Source of the DNA: Alicyclobacillus tolerans | Lineage (GTDB): Bacteria; Bacillota; Bacilli; Alicyclobacillales; Alicyclobacillaceae | Reading direction: 5' to 3' | DNA: 64,000 nucleotides | Assembly (NCBI RefSeq): GCF_021739485.1 | Contig: NZ_JAJFNK010000001.1 | Location: 62,001 to 126,000, forward strand | Shown here: piece by piece, positions 36,659 to 45,437 of the stretch | Layout of the letters: each line of letters opens with the position of its first letter | Numbering within the stretch: the stretch's first letter is position 1 | Notes under the pieces: generated by a model | Databases searched by the model: none | The model's input: only the letters and a program-made list of their open reading frames with translations | Told to the model about the DNA's origin: nothing | Program-made: the position numbers and the translations under genes

Positions 36659-37972
36659 GTGCTAAGCCGTAAGCTGAAGTTGACGGTGATTGGCGGTGGG
36701 TCGTCGTATACTCCGGAACTTATCGAAGGACTGATCCGCCGTCACCAGGAGTTTCCTGTCGCCGATTTGGTGTTGGTGGACATTGAGGAAGGCAGGGAGA
36801 AGCTCGAAATTGTGGGCGCACTTGCGCGCAGAATGGTCAAGAGCGCAGGGGTGCCTATCCAGATCCACTTGACGTTGGATCGCAAAGAGGCACTGCGCGA
36901 AGCGGATTTTGTGGTCACTCAACTGCGCGTCGGTCTGCTCAAAGCCCGAATCCGGGACGAACGTTTGGCCTTAAGACACAATTGCATTGGGCAGGAAACG
37001 ACCGGAGTCGGGGGGTTCGCCAAAGCTTTGCGGACCATCCCGGTACTGCTGGAGATTGCCCGCGAGATGGAAGAGCTTTCGCCGGATGCGTTTCTGATCA
37101 ATTTCACAAACCCCGCGGGCGTCGTGACCGAGGCGCTGTTGAAGCACTCCAATGTCCGGGCGATTGGTCTGTGCAATCTGCCGATCGGCATGAAAATGCG
37201 CATTGCCGCTCTGGCCAACGTCTCTCCAGACCAAGTGGAACTCGAAATGGTTGGAATTAACCACTTGAACTGGACGACTAAGGTGGTTGTCGGCGGCGTC
37301 GAACTCACGCAACAGCTGTTGAAGGCTCAAGGCAGTATGTCTGGTTCGGCGTTGAAAAACATTCCTGACCTTGGCTGGGACGCGGAGTTCATACGGTCGT
37401 TACAGGCTCTGCCTTGCGACTACCACCGTTATTATTACATGGCAGATGAAGTGCTTGAGAGCCAAAAAAGGGATTTGCAAACGTACGGTACGCGGGGAGA
37501 GGCGGTCCAAGCGATTGAGGCGGAACTGTTCAATTTGTACCGCGATGAAAACCTGTCGGCGAAACCTCCTCAGCTCGAACAGCGAGGAGGGGCATATTAC
37601 TCGGAGGCTGCGCTGAACTTGATGACGTCCATTTACAACAACCGCCGGGACGTACAGATTGTCAACGTGCGAAACGGCAGCACATTGCCTTGTCTTCCGC
37701 CGGACGTGACGATTGAAACGCGTTGCCGCATCGACGCTCAAGGGGCGCATCCATTGTCTGTGGACTCCGAAGTGACACCGCAAGTCCGGGGATTGCTGCA
37801 AGTGGTGAAAGCCTATGAGGAGTTGACGGTGAAAGCAGCAGTGGAGGGAGACAGGGATGCGGCACTGCAAGCGCTGACCATTCACCCCTTGGTTCCTTCT
37901 GCGAGGGCAGCGCGGGCGTTGTTGGATGACATTTTGAAGGAAAACGAGGGCTATTTGCCGCAGTTTAAGTGA
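36659..37972 (+). CDS. Glycoside hydrolase family 4, 6-phospho-beta-glucosidase-like
   Basis: This 437-residue GH4 enzyme has the NAD-binding LTVIGGGSSYTPELIEGLI at its N terminus, the motif NFTNPAGVVTEALLKHS, the metal-ligand cysteine in IGLCNLPIGM and the metal-ligand histidine in GINHLNW. GH4 enzymes use NAD and a divalent metal in an oxidation-elimination mechanism on 6-phosphoglycosides. The GTG start has AGGAG about nine bases upstream. The preceding kinase could provide a phosphorylated substrate. The exact sugar is not predictable here. Confidence 0.87.
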   Translation: MLSRKLKLTVIGGGSSYTPELIEGLIRRHQEFPVADLVLVDIEEGREKLEIVGALARRMVKSAGVPIQIHLTLDRKEALREADFVVTQLRVGLLKARIRDERLALRHNCIGQETTGVGGFAKALRTIPVLLEIAREMEELSPDAFLINFTNPAGVVTEALLKHSNVRAIGLCNLPIGMKMRIAALANVSPDQVELEMVGINHLNWTTKVVVGGVELTQQLLKAQGSMSGSALKNIPDLGWDAEFIRSLQALPCDYHRYYYMADEVLESQKRDLQTYGTRGEAVQAIEAELFNLYRDENLSAKPPQLEQRGGAYYSEAALNLMTSIYNNRRDVQIVNVRNGSTLPCLPPDVTIETRCRIDAQGAHPLSVDSEVTPQVRGLLQVVKAYEELTVKAAVEGDRDAALQALTIHPLVPSARAARALLDDILKENEGYLPQFK

Positions 37973-38024
37973 CTGTAAAGGCGTTTTTGGAAGTGGACAG
38001 TTCCTGGATTCTTAAATTTGAAAA

Positions 38025-38066
38025 GGTGACGGAGGTCACAGCGCTTAAGACCGCAAAACCTATAAT
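38025..38066 (+). promoter_or_regulatory. FNR/CRP-like site and promoter of the di-iron repair gene
   Basis: GGTGACGGAGGTCACA (38025-38040) matches the TGTGA-N6-TCACA consensus of CRP/FNR proteins, including Bacillus FNR, at all but one position. A perfect TATAAT lies at 38061-38066. The likely transcription start near 38073 puts the centre of the palindrome at about -41, the usual position for class II activation. It lies just downstream of the GH4 gene stop and 60 bases before the ric start. Confidence 0.6.
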
Positions 38067-38103
38067 GGACTCTGACGAGATGGTTAGAAAGGAAGGGTCC
38101 ACT

Positions 38104-38820
38104 ATGGGATTTGCCATTACGGATACACTCGGAGACATTGTTGCACAGCTTCCAAAGGCCGGTGAAGTCTTTCAGAACCACCGCATTGACTTTTGCTGCG
38201 GCGGAAACCGCGCGCTTTTTGAGGCCGCCGGCGAGCAGAACGTGGATGCTACACAACTGGTGCAAGAGTTAAACGCCTTGCTTGATGCGGCTTCTGCGGC
38301 AGACGCAAACGAGGTGGATTGGACGACGGCCCCGTTGAGTCAATTGGTCGATCACGTCCTCAATCGCCACCACGCATACCTGAACACCACACTTCCGACA
38401 CTGGGGGAATTGGTCACCAAGATCTTGCGTGTTCACGGTCAAAATCATGCAGAATTAGCCAAAGTGCATCAGCTGTTTTACACCCTCAAAATGGAATTTG
38501 AACAGCACCTCATTAAGGAAGAGACGCTCGTGTTTCCAAAGATTGTCGCATTTGAACGGACGGGATCCAAGGACGCTCTGGAACAAGCCGTGGCGGCTAT
38601 CGATGAACTCGAAAAGTCACACGACAGTTCAGGCCAGGTTCTCAAAGAACTGCGAAAGGTCACTCGCGACTATGCCGTACCCGACGATGGATGCGGAACT
38701 TATCACTATACTTTTCAAAAGCTCGAGGAAGTCGAGTCGAACACGTTTGTCCACATTCACCTGGAAAACAACATTTTGTTTCCACGCCTGCAAAGGACGT
38801 CAAACGCACAGAGCGCGTAA
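38104..38820 (+). CDS. ric: Iron-sulfur cluster repair di-iron protein Ric (ScdA/YtfE)
   Basis: This 238-residue protein has an N-terminal ScdA domain (NHRIDFCCGGNRALFEAA) and a C-terminal hemerythrin-like four-helix bundle. The di-iron ligands are visible as NRHHAYL, HGQNHAEL, HLIKEETLVFPKI and HIHLENNILFPRL. It repairs iron-sulfur clusters damaged by nitric oxide or oxidants. ATG 38104 follows GGAAGGG; the frame extends upstream into the promoter. The FNR-like site upstream fits low-oxygen or NO-linked expression. Confidence 0.9.
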   Translation: MGFAITDTLGDIVAQLPKAGEVFQNHRIDFCCGGNRALFEAAGEQNVDATQLVQELNALLDAASAADANEVDWTTAPLSQLVDHVLNRHHAYLNTTLPTLGELVTKILRVHGQNHAELAKVHQLFYTLKMEFEQHLIKEETLVFPKIVAFERTGSKDALEQAVAAIDELEKSHDSSGQVLKELRKVTRDYAVPDDGCGTYHYTFQKLEEVESNTFVHIHLENNILFPRLQRTSNAQSA

Positions 38821-38837
38821 CCTCGCGTAAATCAACG

Positions 38838-38884
38838 AAAAAGGCTGCGCTTGTCAGAGACTCTGAGAAGCGCAGCCTTTTTGT
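38838..38884 (+). terminator. Intrinsic terminator after ric
   Basis: A 15-bp stem, AAAAAGGCTGCGCTT pairing with AAGCGCAGCCTTTTT, with an inner CAGAG/CTCTG pair, starts 18 bases after the ric stop. The stem ends in a T-run on both strands. It is a strong intrinsic terminator and could also serve the minus-strand micro-ORF beyond it. Confidence 0.9.
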
Positions 38885-38932
38885 TTGCGCGTTCGCAGTA
38901 CCTAGAACGCGCGGTTCGGGCAAGACAGTTTT

Positions 38933-39067
38933 TTAATGGACACTGGCGACCGCCAGCCCTCCTAGGACAAGCATGACGGGGATGAATAGGAATGCAATTG
39001 TGATGATCAACCGTCCAAGGCCTGAGGGAAGCAGGCTTGAGTTTCGATGGTAGAGGTTTTCCTTCAC
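38933..39067 (-). CDS. 44-residue single-span membrane micro-protein
   Basis: A GTG at 39067 follows GAAGGTG by six bases and encodes 44 residues. A polar basic N terminus (KENLYHRNSSLLPSGLGR) is followed by one clean transmembrane segment (LIITIAFLFIPVMLVLGG) and a short tail, ending in TAA. It is too short for standard gene callers. It is divergent from lutA, and its 3' end faces the ric terminator. I recognise no family. Small membrane peptides of this type often modulate transporters or respiratory complexes, but no role can be assigned. Confidence 0.6.
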   Translation of the reverse strand: MKENLYHRNSSLLPSGLGRLIITIAFLFIPVMLVLGGLAVASVH

Positions 39068-39259
39068 AGTCAGCACCTTCTTTCTGCAAGACTATTGTCT
39101 CAGCCTTGTCAAGAAAACCTTGTGATGAATGGCACACTCATAAAAAAATCGGGATAATTGTCTAATTTTGTGTAGAATAGTTTTGCTAGTACAAAGGTTC
39201 TGGGGTTAGACTATCATATATACTAGAATTAGGTCATTTTATGAAAGGTGAAGACAGCC

Positions 39260-39988
39260 ATGAGAGTTTCCTTATTTATCACCTGCGTTGCAGACTCTCT
39301 TTATCCGGAAGTCGGTGAAAGCGTTGTCCGGATTTTGCAAAGGTATGGAGTCGACGTGGATTTCCCCATGGAGCAAACCTGTTGTGGACAGCCATCGTTC
39401 AATTCGGGTTATTGGGATGAAACCATTCAGCTCGCAAAAAATTGGCTGGATGCGTTTAAAGATAGTGAGTACGTCGTGACTCCATCTGGGTCGTGCGCCG
39501 GCATGGTTGTGCACAACTACTTGGAATTGCTCAAAGATGACGCGCACTACCGTCCGATTGCCGAAAAACTCGTTGCACGCACGTACGAGTTCACACAATT
39601 TCTGGTGGACGTTTTAGGCGTCACGGATTTGGGCGCAAAAACGTCCCAACGCGTGACGTTTCACCCGTCCTGCCACTGTTCGAGGTTCCTCGGCGTCACA
39701 GAACAACCGAAGCAATTGCTGCAAGCGGTGGAGGGCATTGACCTGGTGGAGTTGCCCGACGCGGATATCTGTTGCGGGTTTGGCGGTACATTTTCGGTGA
39801 AAATGTCGGAGCTGTCGAGCGCGATGGCGGATGAAAAGGTCGAAAATGTGGAAAAGACTCAGGCGGACGTGTTGGTTTCCACGGACTTAGGATGTCTGAT
39901 GAACATTTCCGGACGCATGCGGCGGGAGGACAAAACCGTCGAAGTCAAACACATCGCCCAATTCTTGGACGAGGGGATGAAGTCATAA
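39260..39988 (+). CDS. lutA: Lactate utilization protein A
   Basis: This 242-residue protein has two CCG domains, each with the cysteine-rich motif that binds a cluster (TCCGQPSFNSGY with SGSCAGM; HPSCHCSR and CCGFGGTFSVK). It is the LutA/LldE subunit of the LutABC L-lactate oxidation system, which feeds electrons to the chain. ATG 39260 lies about ten bases after AAAGGTG. The stop overlaps the lutB start by one base (TAATG). Promoter-like AT-rich sequence lies at 39150-39240. Confidence 0.92.
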   Translation: MRVSLFITCVADSLYPEVGESVVRILQRYGVDVDFPMEQTCCGQPSFNSGYWDETIQLAKNWLDAFKDSEYVVTPSGSCAGMVVHNYLELLKDDAHYRPIAEKLVARTYEFTQFLVDVLGVTDLGAKTSQRVTFHPSCHCSRFLGVTEQPKQLLQAVEGIDLVELPDADICCGFGGTFSVKMSELSSAMADEKVENVEKTQADVLVSTDLGCLMNISGRMRREDKTVEVKHIAQFLDEGMKS

Positions 39989-41418
39989 TGCAAAGCGGAC
40001 TGAAAGAACGGATCCACCTGGCGCTGCAAAACGACCAACTGCACGGTGCGGTTCGTCGCGCGGTAGACCACATGAAAGCGCAAAAAAAGGCGACGGAAAG
40101 TCAAATTCCTTACGAAGATTTTCGGCGCAGGGCCAGTGAAATCCGTTCCCATACAGAGCAGCATTTGGAGTATTACTTAGGTCAATTTGCAGAGAACGTC
40201 CGCAAAAACGGCGGCCATGTACACTTTTGTCAAACCGGCGAAGAAGCCGTTCAGCAGGTTTTGGACATTGCAAAGCGATGCGACGCCAAAAGCGTTGTGA
40301 AGTCCAAGTCGATGGTCACGGAGGAACTGCACCTCAACCACGCCTTGGAGGAGGCCGGCATCGAGGCGGTCGAGACCGACCTCGGGGAATACATCATCCA
40401 ACTGGACCACGAGACTCCTTCTCACATCGTCGGTCCTAGTCTCCACAAGACCAAAGAGCAGGTGGCCAAGCGCTTCCAGGAGATTTCCGGGGAGGAAATT
40501 TCGGCGGATCCTACACAGTTGACCGCGTTTGCGAGGCGGGTCTTGAGGCAGAAATTTCTACATGCGGATATCGGGGTCTCGGGATGCAACTTCGCCGTTG
40601 CAGAAACCGGTTCCATTACCTTATTTACAAACGAAGGAAACGCGCGAATGGTGACGACTCTGCCGCGCGTCCACATCGCCATCATGGGCATGGAGAGAAT
40701 TGTACCTACCCTGTTGGACCTCGAAGTCATGATGAACCTGCTGCCTCGTGCGGCCACAGGGCAGAAATTGACGAGCTATGTCTCCATGGTGTCGGGCCCG
40801 AAAAAGCCCGGAGAAATTGACGGACCCGAAGAGTTTCACGTCGTGGTCGTCGACAACCACCGCAGCAACATGTTGAACACAGAGTACCAAGAAGCCCTCA
40901 ACTGCGTGCGCTGCGGCGCCTGTCTCAACGCTTGCCCGGCTTTTCGACATACCGGCGGGCACGCCTACGGGTCTGTGTATTCTGGACCAATTGGCATCGT
41001 GATCACGCCGCTGCTTGAAGACGACAACCGCGCTGCGCAGGAACTACCCTACGACTGCAGCGTCTGTGGAGCTTGCGCACAGGCTTGCCCGGTGATGATT
41101 CCGCTGCCGGACATGATTGTTCGCCTCCGGGCGCGCAACGTTCGACGGCAGCTCACCCCGAGCGCCGAGCGTTTGGCATTCCGGCAGTTTGGCAACGTGT
41201 TCAGCGATGCCAGAAAGTATAAAACGGCTCTGACTTCGGGACGGATTCTCCAGAAGTTTGTCTCAAAAAACGGTTACATTGACGCGAAAGTCCCCGGATT
41301 GTCGGGGTGGACGGCATTTCGGAGTTTTCCCGAACTGCCTGCAACGAGCTTCCGGGATCGGGTGGCCAACGGCCTGCTGGATCAACTGAAGAGCGAAAGC
41401 GGGGGAAACAAACGGTGA
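39988..41418 (+). CDS. lutB: Lactate utilization protein B (iron-sulfur)
   Basis: This 476-residue LutB/LldF protein has an LUD domain (VSGCNFAVAETGSITLFTNEGNARM) and two ferredoxin-type [4Fe-4S] motifs, CVRCGACLNACP and CSVCGACAQACP. It ends with a family-typical C-terminal domain. It works with LutA and LutC in lactate oxidation at the membrane. Its ATG overlaps the lutA stop, and its TGA overlaps the GTG of lutC. Confidence 0.93.
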   Translation: MQSGLKERIHLALQNDQLHGAVRRAVDHMKAQKKATESQIPYEDFRRRASEIRSHTEQHLEYYLGQFAENVRKNGGHVHFCQTGEEAVQQVLDIAKRCDAKSVVKSKSMVTEELHLNHALEEAGIEAVETDLGEYIIQLDHETPSHIVGPSLHKTKEQVAKRFQEISGEEISADPTQLTAFARRVLRQKFLHADIGVSGCNFAVAETGSITLFTNEGNARMVTTLPRVHIAIMGMERIVPTLLDLEVMMNLLPRAATGQKLTSYVSMVSGPKKPGEIDGPEEFHVVVVDNHRSNMLNTEYQEALNCVRCGACLNACPAFRHTGGHAYGSVYSGPIGIVITPLLEDDNRAAQELPYDCSVCGACAQACPVMIPLPDMIVRLRARNVRRQLTPSAERLAFRQFGNVFSDARKYKTALTSGRILQKFVSKNGYIDAKVPGLSGWTAFRSFPELPATSFRDRVANGLLDQLKSESGGNKR

Positions 41419-42092
41419 GGGATGCAAAAGAACTGGAGTTTTTGAAAAACATCGCACGGCGTTCCGGCCGAGCCGTTCCCCTTACAGACCCGCCGCAAAG
41501 GGGCAACGTGGGAGTTCTCGGCTTGGTGGACGCAGACCCTCAGACGCCGCTTGGCGAACTAAAAGACCAGTTCATCGCGAGTTGGACGGCACTGCTCGGC
41601 GTGGCTGGAACGGTTGCCAAACAAGACGTGCCTAAGCTGGTCGAAGGAATTGTCAAAGAACACGAGGCCGGACGCGTCGTAGGGTGGAACGTTCCCGAGC
41701 TTGACGAGTACGGCGTTCCAGATGCCGTTGCTGCCGCGGGTGCAGCGTATCGCGCGTGGTCGGATCAAGAAGACATCGTGGAGTTTGCGGAGCAATCCAC
41801 CATCGGCATCACGACGTGCGACTTCGCCGTCGCCGAAACGGGAACGCTCGCACTGTTTTGCGACCCGGACAAAGGGCGACTGGTGAGTTTACTGCCTCCT
41901 GTCTATCTGGCGCTCATCCCAGCGGACCGGCTGGTCCCGAGGATGACGCAGGTCATGCGTCACGTCTCAGAGCACGGGGCGCCCTCTTCGCTGAATTTTG
42001 TGACTGGCCCGAGCCGGACCGGAGACATCGAGTCGGTCTTGGTCGTGGGCGTTCACGGACCTGGCAAGGTATACGCGTATATTGTGGAGTGA
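41415..42092 (+). CDS. lutC: Lactate utilization protein C
   Basis: This 225-residue LUD-domain protein completes LutABC. The family pattern GITTCDFAVAETGTLALFCD followed by LLPPVYLALIPADRLVPRM and the end FVTGPSRTGDIESVLVVGVHGP is clear. The GTG at 41415 overlaps the lutB stop by four bases. No lutP or lutR gene is adjacent. Confidence 0.9.
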   Translation: MRDAKELEFLKNIARRSGRAVPLTDPPQRGNVGVLGLVDADPQTPLGELKDQFIASWTALLGVAGTVAKQDVPKLVEGIVKEHEAGRVVGWNVPELDEYGVPDAVAAAGAAYRAWSDQEDIVEFAEQSTIGITTCDFAVAETGTLALFCDPDKGRLVSLLPPVYLALIPADRLVPRMTQVMRHVSEHGAPSSLNFVTGPSRTGDIESVLVVGVHGPGKVYAYIVE

Positions 42093-42141
42093 ACCTTTTT
42101 TCGCATGGGTTTCCAAGGTTTGCGTATGGGGTTTGGAGTTT

Positions 42142-42168
42142 CAGGGGTGTTGCTTTGCAACACCCCTG
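42142..42168 (+). terminator. Hairpin after lutABC
   Basis: CAGGGGTGTTG and CAACACCCCTG form a perfect 11-bp stem with a five-base loop about 50 bases after the lutC stop. No T-run follows, so termination would be weak on this strand. The remaining 42169-42283 holds nothing recognisable. Confidence 0.5.
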
Positions 42169-42283
42169 AACTGTCGATTGCACAGACCCACAGACCCGCT
42201 TCCGCTAGACGGCCTGGTGATACGAATTCGATCATTCGCACTCGGTGATTCACTTGCCACCCCCTGCGCCTTTCGCTTCTCGG

Positions 42284-42835
42284 TTAGGAAATGACGTCAG
42301 GCAGAAACTCAGATACTCCGCTTCCATACGCGAATGCAGCCAAAATGACGAACACCGGATGGATTTTCCGGAATTTCATCAACCAAACCGAAACGGCGAA
42401 AATGACGATAGACTGCATCCACTGCAGTTGACGCACCGAATCGCGAAACAACGCCCAACTGAGGGCAAACATCATGATTGCGATGACGGGTTGAATAAGC
42501 AGGACCATGCCGCGCAGAAAAGGGGCCTGACGGTACTTTTTCAATACCCCTAAGAGCAGGATCAGTCCGACGGCCGAAGGAAGGATGGTGACAAATAAGG
42601 CGAGAAATGCTCCGGCAATTCCTAGGGCGTGAAAGCCTAGTCCAGCGGCCAATTTCGTGGCAATCGGTCCGGGGAGTGCGTTCGCCACTGCAAGCACGTC
42701 GCCGAAACGCTGGTTGGACAACCAATGGTAGTTTGTCACGACTTCGCTTTGGATCAGCGGGATCGTGGAGGGACCTCCCCCATATCCCAACAAGTTGGCC
42801 AGGAAAAAAGCCCAGACTACGTGAAGCCAGTTCAC
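42284..42835 (-). CDS. CHR family (chromate) transporter, second half
   Basis: This 183-residue membrane protein matches one CHR domain: FLANLLGYGGGPSTIPLIQSE, ALPGPIATKLAAGLGFHALG and later hydrophobic helices. Its GTG overlaps the TGA of the preceding CHR gene by four bases. Short-chain CHR proteins work as pairs and may extrude chromate or import other oxyanions. Membership of the family does not prove chromate resistance. Confidence 0.85.
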   Translation of the reverse strand: MNWLHVVWAFFLANLLGYGGGPSTIPLIQSEVVTNYHWLSNQRFGDVLAVANALPGPIATKLAAGLGFHALGIAGAFLALFVTILPSAVGLILLLGVLKKYRQAPFLRGMVLLIQPVIAIMMFALSWALFRDSVRQLQWMQSIVIFAVSVWLMKFRKIHPVFVILAAFAYGSGVSEFLPDVIS

Positions 42836-43434
42836 ATCGGCCGCCCCCCGTCCTTGAACTGCTGTCGGCGAACCATGCGCTTTACCCAGCCGGCGAATCG
42901 AAAGTGCACAGTTCCGTAGGCGAGGAACGCGATTACGACAATCGGGGAGGAGAGGTTGAAAACCTGAAGGAAGACAAATGCCAGAGTGAGGAACAATAAG
43001 GTCAGCCACTTTCCAAGGCCTTTGTACGCATGCTCGGCAAAATCGTAGCCCATGATGACCAACAGGGCTACAATGACAGGGTCTACGGCTTGGATCATGC
43101 TGTGTATGAGCTTCGAGTGATTCAAGAAATTCATCGCGTTCATTAACAGGATAACTCCGACCGTGGTGGGCAGAATGTGCGCTGCAATTCCGACAAAAGC
43201 CCCTAGCCACTTTTTGTGATGATACCCGACATACGCCGCAAGCTTCGTCCCAATGGGACCTGGCAGGGCATTCGCCAGTGCCACCATCTGTGTGTATTCT
43301 TCTTCATCCATCCAGTGATACCGATCGACCGCCTCGTATTTAATGAGTGGAATCACTGCTGGACCCCCGCCGTATGATGTGAGTCCCGCCCGCAACATGC
43401 CAATCGACAGATTGACGTAATCCTTCGCAGACAA
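42832..43434 (-). CDS. CHR family (chromate) transporter, first half
   Basis: This 200-residue protein carries the CHR pattern LTSYGGGPAVIPLIKYEAVD and ALPGPIGTKLAAYVGYHHKKW with about six membrane segments. The TTG start has GGGAGG about nine bases upstream. It is translationally coupled to the second CHR gene. The two have homologous N-terminal motifs, so they represent the two halves that are fused in long-chain ChrA. Confidence 0.85.
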   Translation of the reverse strand: MSAKDYVNLSIGMLRAGLTSYGGGPAVIPLIKYEAVDRYHWMDEEEYTQMVALANALPGPIGTKLAAYVGYHHKKWLGAFVGIAAHILPTTVGVILLMNAMNFLNHSKLIHSMIQAVDPVIVALLVIMGYDFAEHAYKGLGKWLTLLFLTLAFVFLQVFNLSSPIVVIAFLAYGTVHFRFAGWVKRMVRRQQFKDGGRPM

Positions 43435-43593
43435 CTTCTACTTCCTCCCTTAAAATTTGATACGAAACCCAGCTTTACGAGGCGACAATTGTTAGTAATG
43501 TTATGACAAGTTAGTTTTATCTTTAGTATACCGGGGGTAGTACTGTCCCTGCAATCCCGGTTTTGCTCTCTCCGGACGGAAATTTGAGCCAGG

Positions 43594-45210
43594 TTAGTGA
43601 TGCCGTGCGTAGTGTAAGATCATGGAATCCGTCAACATTTCAACCGGTGCTCGGTTGTCTGTCAACAACTCCCCGGCTTGTGCGGCTCGCGGAGACACCG
43701 GTTGCAGGGACTGCCTCCACTCTTGGACGACAGGGTACAGCGGACTGTTCGCTTGAATTTGCCCCAGGTTTTTTAACTGCAGCGGCAAACGGGTACCCAA
43801 CAGCACATAGTTGTATTCTCCGCGGGCTTTTAGAATATAGGTGTGGGGAAATACCGAGGTCATGGTGCGTTCAAATGCAAGCAGCAGCTTGGAATCGGCA
43901 GAAACGGCATTAATGTTCAGAGCCGCCACACCGTACGGGCTCAAATGGTCTTTGACCTGTTGGAAAAACTGTACGGTCGACAAGTGAAAGGGAATGTAGA
44001 TCTGTTGAGTGTACGCGTCGATGACAATCGCGTCGTACTTGGCCTCCGAACCGCTTAAGTAGACCCGGGCATCCTGGTTAACGATGTGAGCGTCGCTGGG
44101 GCGCAGTCCAAAGTACTTGTAGTCGAGTGGGATGACGGCGGGATCGATCTCTACGCCAGTAATCTGAAGGCGCGGGAAGGCACCGCGATCGTAGACGGAC
44201 AACAGGTGGGGAATGGTGCCTCCGGCGGAACCGAGCACGAGGACTGAACTGGAGCCATTCGGCGCAAGACGCGTCCCAAAAGAGCTTGTCGGTACACTTG
44301 ACGCGGGGTGGGCCAGGTAGGGCAAGACCAGGTAATCGTCGTAGTAGTCACCGGGGTTAAGCGCATTGTTGGGCCGGTAAATGGATTGGACGCCGCCGCC
44401 TTCGTTGTAGATGAGGTAGGTTGTGCCGTCCGGTTTTTTTTCCACTTGCACGAACTGGTACAGGGTGTCTTTTGCAAACACCACAGAAGACCCGGTCCTG
44501 ACCGGCCCGTGCAAGACAATGTAGAGGATGGCGGGGAGGAGCAAAAAGGCAGCGGCCACGTAACGGAAGCGCGAAGTCCGCAATCCCCATGCGCTGGCCG
44601 CAATCAGCACGGCTGACCAGAAAAACAGCGTCTCGCGAGTGCCCCAAAAGGGAATGGTGCCGAAGGCCGTTCCGAACGTTCCAATGAGGCTTCCGAATGT
44701 CGAAAAGGCATACAGGTTTCCGGAGACTTTTCCAATGTCGCCAAGACTGTGGTTCGCCAATCGGATGGCAAACGGGCTGACCATAGCCAAGAGCAGCACC
44801 GGGGGTGCAAAGACCAGTAGAATGGCTGCAAGCGATAAGACAATGATGGCTACCGGTGTGTTGGTAATTCCATGTGACATGGCTTTAAAAATGATGTCGC
44901 CCCACACAGGAAGCAAGGACATCCATACTCCCGCTACGCTGGAAACCCCCATGAGGATCCGGGCGTCGGGTTTGCGGTCGGCCAATCGTCCGCCTATCCA
45001 ATATCCAATGGCCAGACACAAGAGGATGAGTCCGATGATGTTCGCCCAAATGAGCATAGATGTGCCAAAATAGGGCGCAAGGAACCGAGAAGCAGCCAGT
45101 TCCAACGCCATGACAGAGGCACCTGTTACGGTGACGTAACTGTACAGGAAAGCTTTCGTATACTCAATGCGGCCTTTCGCTGCAGGTTCAACGTCTGTGA
45201 GCGAATGCAT
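43594..45210 (-). CDS. Membrane protein fused to spermidine synthase-like domain
   Basis: This 538-residue protein has an N-terminal membrane part with about seven to eight hydrophobic segments (ALELAASRFLAPYFG, IGYWIGGRLADRK). The soluble C-terminal half has a Rossmann methyltransferase-like fold of the spermidine synthase type (SVLVLGSAGGTIPHLLS, ITGVEIDPAVI, YDAIVIDAY). Fused MFS-spermidine synthase proteins are widespread, and their polyamine activity is often unproven. The usual DxxSxD-like aspartate-rich substrate site appears as VIDAYTQQ here, so aminopropyl transfer is uncertain. An ATG start precedes a non-coding gap to 45437. Confidence 0.8.
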   Translation of the reverse strand: MHSLTDVEPAAKGRIEYTKAFLYSYVTVTGASVMALELAASRFLAPYFGTSMLIWANIIGLILLCLAIGYWIGGRLADRKPDARILMGVSSVAGVWMSLLPVWGDIIFKAMSHGITNTPVAIIVLSLAAILLVFAPPVLLLAMVSPFAIRLANHSLGDIGKVSGNLYAFSTFGSLIGTFGTAFGTIPFWGTRETLFFWSAVLIAASAWGLRTSRFRYVAAAFLLLPAILYIVLHGPVRTGSSVVFAKDTLYQFVQVEKKPDGTTYLIYNEGGGVQSIYRPNNALNPGDYYDDYLVLPYLAHPASSVPTSSFGTRLAPNGSSSVLVLGSAGGTIPHLLSVYDRGAFPRLQITGVEIDPAVIPLDYKYFGLRPSDAHIVNQDARVYLSGSEAKYDAIVIDAYTQQIYIPFHLSTVQFFQQVKDHLSPYGVAALNINAVSADSKLLLAFERTMTSVFPHTYILKARGEYNYVLLGTRLPLQLKNLGQIQANSPLYPVVQEWRQSLQPVSPRAAQAGELLTDNRAPVEMLTDSMILHYARHH

Positions 45211-45437
45211 GCAACCCCACCTTGTGCACTTGGCTGTGGCGGACCAGGGAGCTTTCGCGTTTGGCGCCCATGATTGTCCGCTTGTGTAAGCTTTTCCTAG
45301 AATAGCATAATTTCAGTTTTGATGACGTATTCGAAAGTGCCGTGCCTGTTGCACTTTTGCGACGTTTCCGCAGTTTTGACAGACTAGTGCGCAGGCGCGT
45401 GGATTCAGGTACACTAAATCGAGGAGGCTTCGTTCCC

